NCBI GenBank assembly: GCA_004144175.1
Contig: SEFT01000025.1
Coordinates: 1 to 42,609, forward strand
Length of the DNA: 42,609 nt
Reading direction: 5' to 3'
From: Sphingobacteriales bacterium
Lineage (GTDB): Bacteria > Bacteroidota > Bacteroidia > Chitinophagales > Chitinophagaceae
Part shown: positions 38,656 to 42,609 of the stretch, in pieces
Layout of the letters: each line of letters begins with the position of its first letter
Numbering within the stretch: position 1 is the stretch's first letter
The notes under the pieces: generated by a model
Told to the model about the DNA's origin: nothing
Database searches by the model: none
Seen by the model: only the letters and a program-made list of their open reading frames with translations
Made by a program: the position numbers and the translations under genes

Positions 38656-41600
38656 TTACTCTTTTGTGAATCTCAGTGTCTTAGCCGACCTACTTTGCTC
38701 ATCTCCAAGCATCAGCATATACACACCGGGAACAAGGTTATTCACATTTACCGACATGTCGCCAGAACCATCTACTACAACCTTTTCTTCAGCTACTGTA
38801 CGGCCAAGCTTATCAACGATCCTGATACTCATTTGTGGAGTAGCGGGCGCTTTGCTGAACCTCACGAATATCTGGGCAGTTTTAACCGGGTTAGGATACA
38901 AAGTAACCTGGAAGTCGTCAGCCAAGAGATTATTTACTGCAGATGCGTCCTGAACACCCAGAATAGCAAAATTACTTGTGTCCGGTGCGAAACCACAGTC
39001 TGTAACTTCCTCAATGATGCAACGGAATCTGTAGCCGCTCTGTGCAATGGAAGAGGTCTTCACGGTAAGCACATTTGTACGGGTTCCGGAGTAGTTCTGA
39101 TTGTCATTGATGTACACATAGTCTGTTTCGTTAGGGGCACTCTGCCAACGATACCTTACATTATCGCCTTTCGATGTAACGCCAAACGTTGCGTTTGCAT
39201 TGTCCTTAACTGTTGCGTCAGCAGGGTGCGACGTGATGGTCGGTACCATGTTAACCGTTAGCTTCATATCCTGCGAGTACACGTAGTTGCAGTAGCCGGT
39301 CAGTTTACAACGGTAGATATTACCATCTTCAAAATCAGGTGTGTTCACGATAGATAGTACAGGAGTTGTTACGCCGTTATAAACTATACCGTCTGTCATC
39401 GGCACAAAACCCGCGCCCGTGTTCACCTCCCATTGGAAGGTGGTAGCAGGGTAGCCACCCCTCGTAACACTGAATATCTGGGTAGTGCCCTCACAAACAG
39501 TATCTGAGTTCGTTTGCGCAATAACATAAGTAGAGTCGTGAACAGTGAGCGATACCGCTGATGATGTTGCCGGTGGCGGACAAACGCCCGTAACTATACA
39601 ACGATATTGGTACGCATTGTATGGCAGCGGTACTTTGGTAAGCTGAAGCATATTGCTGGTGCTACCCGTGTATATCGCATTGTCACTAAGGTTTGCAAAG
39701 CCAGAACCTGTGTTTACCTGCCATTGATAGGTTAGTGCTGTGCCGGAAGCTGCGAGTGTAAAGAACGCATTCTGGCCTTTGCAGGTCACATAAGACGATG
39801 GCTGTGTATTAATAACAGGTGAAGTGTTCACTGTCAGCAATGCTGCCGTTGACGGAGCAACAGGTGAACATGTACCACTTACCACACAACGATACCTGTA
39901 AGAGTTAAAAGACGCGGGAGCACTCATTACAGATAATGTAGCAGTTGTAGCACCGGAATAGTTAGTTCCGTTTGCAACAGCTGTATATACTGAAGTTCCA
40001 GTCATATCGACTTCCCATTGATAGTTCAGCGCTGTACCTGTTGCGGTCACTGAGAAGGTAGTTGAATTGCCTTCACAGATAACTTTTGGCAATGGATTGG
40101 CTGTTACCACCGGAGGCATATTCACGGTTAAAGAAACTGCACTTGATATAGCTGGCGGCGTACATGTACCACGCACTACGCAACGGTATTGGTAACCATT
40201 CATTGTTGCAGTGGCACCTGTTATATTAAGCGTTGCAGTTGTTACATTACTATAGAAGGTATTATTCAGAAGGTCTACCCAGCCTGAACCATTATTTACT
40301 TCCCACTGATAACTAATGCCAGTACCTGAACCTGTAATAGTGTAAGAAGTTGATCCGTTAAGGCAAATGGTTTTGTTGGTTGGATGTGTGGTAACCGCCG
40401 GAACCGAATTGACTGTTACTGTAGCTGGATTACTTTGGGCAGTACATACTGTATTATCTATCAGGCAACGGTATTGATAGCCAGACATGCCTGTAGATAC
40501 ATTGCTGATGGTAAGGTTAGCAGTAGTGGCACCGCTATAGATACCTCCGTTTGACAGGGTAGTAAATCCGCTGCCGGTGTTGATCTGCCAGATATATGTA
40601 AGGCCGCCAGGTGCAACGATACTGATCGTCGTAGGATCGCCTGCGCAAACAGCACGGCTGCCAGGATGCGTGGTTATAGTAGGCAATGGATTCACTGTTA
40701 GACCTACGCCATTGCTTTGAGCAGTACAATTTACGTTATCGATAACACAACGGTAGAGTCCCGCTGCACTTATTGGTGTGCCGGTCAATGTAAGTGTTGC
40801 CGATGTTGCGCCGCTGTACACGCTATTATTGCTGATATTGGTGTAGCCTGATCCTGTATTTACCTGCCACTGGTAGTTTATTGCGCCGCTTGTAGATACA
40901 TTGAAAGATGTATTGCTCCCATCACATATCACCTTGGCTGTTGGCTGTGTTAAAACAACCGGCATCGGATTTACTGTAAGTATGGCCGGGTTAGAAGCAG
41001 CACCAGGTGTACATGTACCCCTTACCATACAACGGTATTGATAGCCACTAAGACCAGTGGTAACATTTGAAACTGTCAATGTAGGCGTTGTTACATTGCT
41101 GTAAGGCGCTGTATTTGCCAGGTCAACCCAGCCGCTACCCGTATTGATCTCCCATTGATAGCTAACATTAGTACCAGTAGCTAATACACTGAAGTTTGTG
41201 CTGTTGCCACTGCAAAGGGTCGTGCTAACAGGATGTGTTGTAACCGAAGGTAGATAGTTAACAGTAATTGTGGCTGCGCCTGATGTTACCGATGGAGTAC
41301 ATACGCCATTGATAACACAACGATACTGATAACCGTTTATGGCTGCAGGAATATTACTCAGTATCAGGCTGGCAGTAGTAGCACCATTATATATACCAGA
41401 GTTGTTAACATTGGCGAACCCGCTGCCATTATCAACCTGCCATTGGTAAGTCAGACCGCTACCAGTAGCTACAACAGAAATTGTAGTGTTATATGTTTCA
41501 CATATTGTCTGGTTTACCGGACTGGTTGTTATGGCAGGTGCCGTATTTATATTTAGTGCAACCGAAGTAGATGTTACATTATAGCATGTGTTTGTGACAA

Positions 41601-42609
41601 CACAGCGATATAGGTAACCGTCCATAGATGCAATTGGACTATTTACTGCCAGTGAAGCCGCAGTAGCACCACTGTATATAGCATTGTCGACGATATTGGT
41701 AAATCCACTTCCGCTATTCACCTGCCATTGGTAAGTGATGCCTGTACCTGATGTTGCAACTGCGAATGCTGTACTTGCGCCCAAACATATTGTACTGCTT
41801 ACCGGTTGGGTTGTGAAAGAAGGAAGCGTTTGTACTGTCAGACTAGCTGTAGCTGATGTTACCGAACCACAAGAGTTGGTAATAATGCAGCGGTACTGAT
41901 AGTTGTTAAGTGATGCTGCCACGTTAGAAACAGCAAGTGTTGCAGTTGTAGCGCCGGTGTACGGTACAGCATTTGATATATTATTAAATCCTGAACCTGT
42001 ATTTACCTGCCATTGGTATGTGCCACCTATTCCTGTGTTTGTAACAGAGAATGTTGTATTAGCCCCTTCGCAAATTGTTTGAGAAGTAGGAGACGCCGTG
42101 ACAGCCAATGTCGTATGTATCGTTAGCGTTGCTGCGTTTGAGCTTTGCGTAGCACAAGTATTGGCAATTGTACAACGGTACAAATATCCATTCATAGTGG
42201 TGTTAGCACCTGCAATATTCAATGTCGCAGTAGTAGCACCCGAATAAGTAGTATTATCTGTCACATTGCTGTAACCTGATCCTGTGTTTACCTGCCATTG
42301 ATAGGTAAGGCCTGTACCTGACGTTGCAACCGCAAATGAGGCGCTTGTGCCATCACAGATTGAAGTACTAACTGGATGAGTTGTAACAGCCGGAGTTGTG
42401 TTCACTGTAATTGCAGCAGCAGCCGAAGTTACATTGGTACAAGGGTTAGAAACTATACAACGGTATTGATGACCTGTGATGGAAGCCGGCGCATTAGATA
42501 TGCTAAGAGTAGCGGTAGTAGCTCCTGTATAAGGGGCAGCATTGCTAACGTTTGCAAATCCTGATCCTGTGTTTACCTGCCATTGGTAAGATAGGGCTGT
42601 ACCTGTTGC
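38656..42609 (-). CDS. Giant Ig-like repeat T9SS surface protein, 5' end outside window
   Basis: At least 1317 residues, open to the end of the window: the frame continues past the internal Met at 42405 with another module (SYQWQVNTGSGFANVSNAA...), so that Met is not the start. Twelve full Ig-like modules plus a partial one are visible, each about 92 aa, with an early Cys, YQWQVNTGSGF and YRC. Modules 5 and 8 (counted from 42405) share SGWVDL and VRGTCTP, and modules 6 and 7 share NCTAQSN/VCTAQSN-like ends, hinting at block duplication. The last module lacks the early Cys (VKDNANATF) and has YRFRCIIEEVTDC. The C-terminal sorting domain holds TLYPNPVK and ends LRFTKE. Likely a long adhesin exported by T9SS. 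Confidence 0.9.
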   Translation of the reverse strand, partial: ATGTALSYQWQVNTGSGFANVSNAAPYTGATTATLSISNAPASITGHQYRCIVSNPCTNVTSAAAAITVNTTPAVTTHPVSTSICDGTSASFAVATSGTGLTYQWQVNTGSGYSNVTDNTTYSGATTATLNIAGANTTMNGYLYRCTIANTCATQSSNAATLTIHTTLAVTASPTSQTICEGANTTFSVTNTGIGGTYQWQVNTGSGFNNISNAVPYTGATTATLAVSNVAASLNNYQYRCIITNSCGSVTSATASLTVQTLPSFTTQPVSSTICLGASTAFAVATSGTGITYQWQVNSGSGFTNIVDNAIYSGATAASLAVNSPIASMDGYLYRCVVTNTCYNVTSTSVALNINTAPAITTSPVNQTICETYNTTISVVATGSGLTYQWQVDNGSGFANVNNSGIYNGATTASLILSNIPAAINGYQYRCVINGVCTPSVTSGAATITVNYLPSVTTHPVSTTLCSGNSTNFSVLATGTNVSYQWEINTGSGWVDLANTAPYSNVTTPTLTVSNVTTGLSGYQYRCMVRGTCTPGAASNPAILTVNPMPVVLTQPTAKVICDGSNTSFNVSTSGAINYQWQVNTGSGYTNISNNSVYSGATSATLTLTGTPISAAGLYRCVIDNVNCTAQSNGVGLTVNPLPTITTHPGSRAVCAGDPTTISIVAPGGLTYIWQINTGSGFTTLSNGGIYSGATTANLTISNVSTGMSGYQYRCLIDNTVCTAQSNPATVTVNSVPAVTTHPTNKTICLNGSTSYTITGSGTGISYQWEVNNGSGWVDLLNNTFYSNVTTATLNITGATATMNGYQYRCVVRGTCTPPAISSAVSLTVNMPPVVTANPLPKVICEGNSTTFSVTATGTALNYQWEVDMTGTSVYTAVANGTNYSGATTATLSVMSAPASFNSYRYRCVVSGTCSPVAPSTAALLTVNTSPVINTQPSSYVTCKGQNAFFTLAASGTALTYQWQVNTGSGFANLSDNAIYTGSTSNMLQLTKVPLPYNAYQYRCIVTGVCPPPATSSAVSLTVHDSTYVIAQTNSDTVCEGTTQIFSVTRGGYPATTFQWEVNTGAGFVPMTDGIVYNGVTTPVLSIVNTPDFEDGNIYRCKLTGYCNYVYSQDMKLTVNMVPTITSHPADATVKDNANATFGVTSKGDNVRYRWQSAPNETDYVYINDNQNYSGTRTNVLTVKTSSIAQSGYRFRCIIEEVTDCGFAPDTSNFAILGVQDASAVNNLLADDFQVTLYPNPVKTAQIFVRFSKAPATPQMSIRIVDKLGRTVAEEKVVVDGSGDMSVNVNNLVPGVYMLMLGDEQSRSAKTLRFTKE
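38950..42609 (-). repeat. Array of at least 12 Ig-like coding repeats
   Basis: In-frame tandem repeats of about 280 bp, in opposite orientation to the related array at 21968-24544. Copies vary but keep the segments coding W-Q-V-N-T-G-S-G and Y-S-G-A-T-T. The array continues beyond the window. Confidence 0.88.

Overview
The window looks like a chromosomal piece of a Bacteroidota bacterium, probably near Chitinophagaceae. The evidence is three proteins with C-terminal type IX secretion (T9SS) sorting domains, many TAnnTTTG -7 promoter boxes with few Shine-Dalgarno sites, a GEVED-domain surface protein, an SDR-type threonine dehydrogenase, and a cysteine-free sirtuin. No insertion sequence, prophage, CRISPR array or tRNA gene was seen. 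The sequence begins inside a 5S rRNA gene, the end of an rRNA operon, and ends inside a giant surface-protein gene.

Layout. 1-4.4 kb: 5S rRNA end, a GNAT acetyltransferase, an RluF-type pseudouridine synthase, a 46-aa basic protein, a small secreted protein, a WaaE-like glycosyltransferase and a DUF922 putative metalloprotease. 4.5-11.7 kb: a signalling block. A stand-alone response regulator (minus) diverges from a tightly coupled five-gene plus-strand operon encoding an E1/ThiF-nitroreductase fusion (Rv1355c type), a GNAT-like acyltransferase, a 7TM-DISM histidine kinase, a REC-histidine kinase hybrid and a single REC protein. Three of its junctions are 4-bp ATGA overlaps. This is the most interesting part: it reads as a small-molecule or modifier synthesis pair coupled to its own receptor and phosphorelay. 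11.8-20.4 kb: TraB/GumN protein, ZIP transporter, YqgE, a lipoprotein, UvrC, DUF983, an orphan MlaF-like ATPase, an Asn-rich secreted protein, a structured non-coding stretch, SucD and a PaiB-like protein. 20.5-32.5 kb: AnmK, a nine-repeat Ig-like T9SS protein, NADP isocitrate dehydrogenase, a deoxyribosyltransferase-like protein, FtsY, a Cdd1/HhH protein, a small membrane protein with a GT-C glycosyltransferase, a sirtuin, threonine dehydrogenase and CarA. 32.6-42.6 kb: a GEVED/Ig T9SS protein, tandem arylsulfotransferase-like proteins diverging from a TsdA-like diheme cytochrome c, and a T9SS protein with at least 12 Ig-like repeats that runs off the window.

The housekeeping genes (uvrC, ftsY, icd, sucD, carA, anmK) are ordinary and mostly singly transcribed, with good rho-independent terminators. 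The accessory interest lies in the signalling operon, the family of three related Ig/T9SS surface proteins, the sulfur-related ASST/TsdA-like locus, and some compact regulatory arrangements: a promoter box inside a terminator hairpin, possible leaderless mRNAs, and head-to-head overlapping 5' coding ends. All functional statements come from motif and family recognition by eye; no database search was run.
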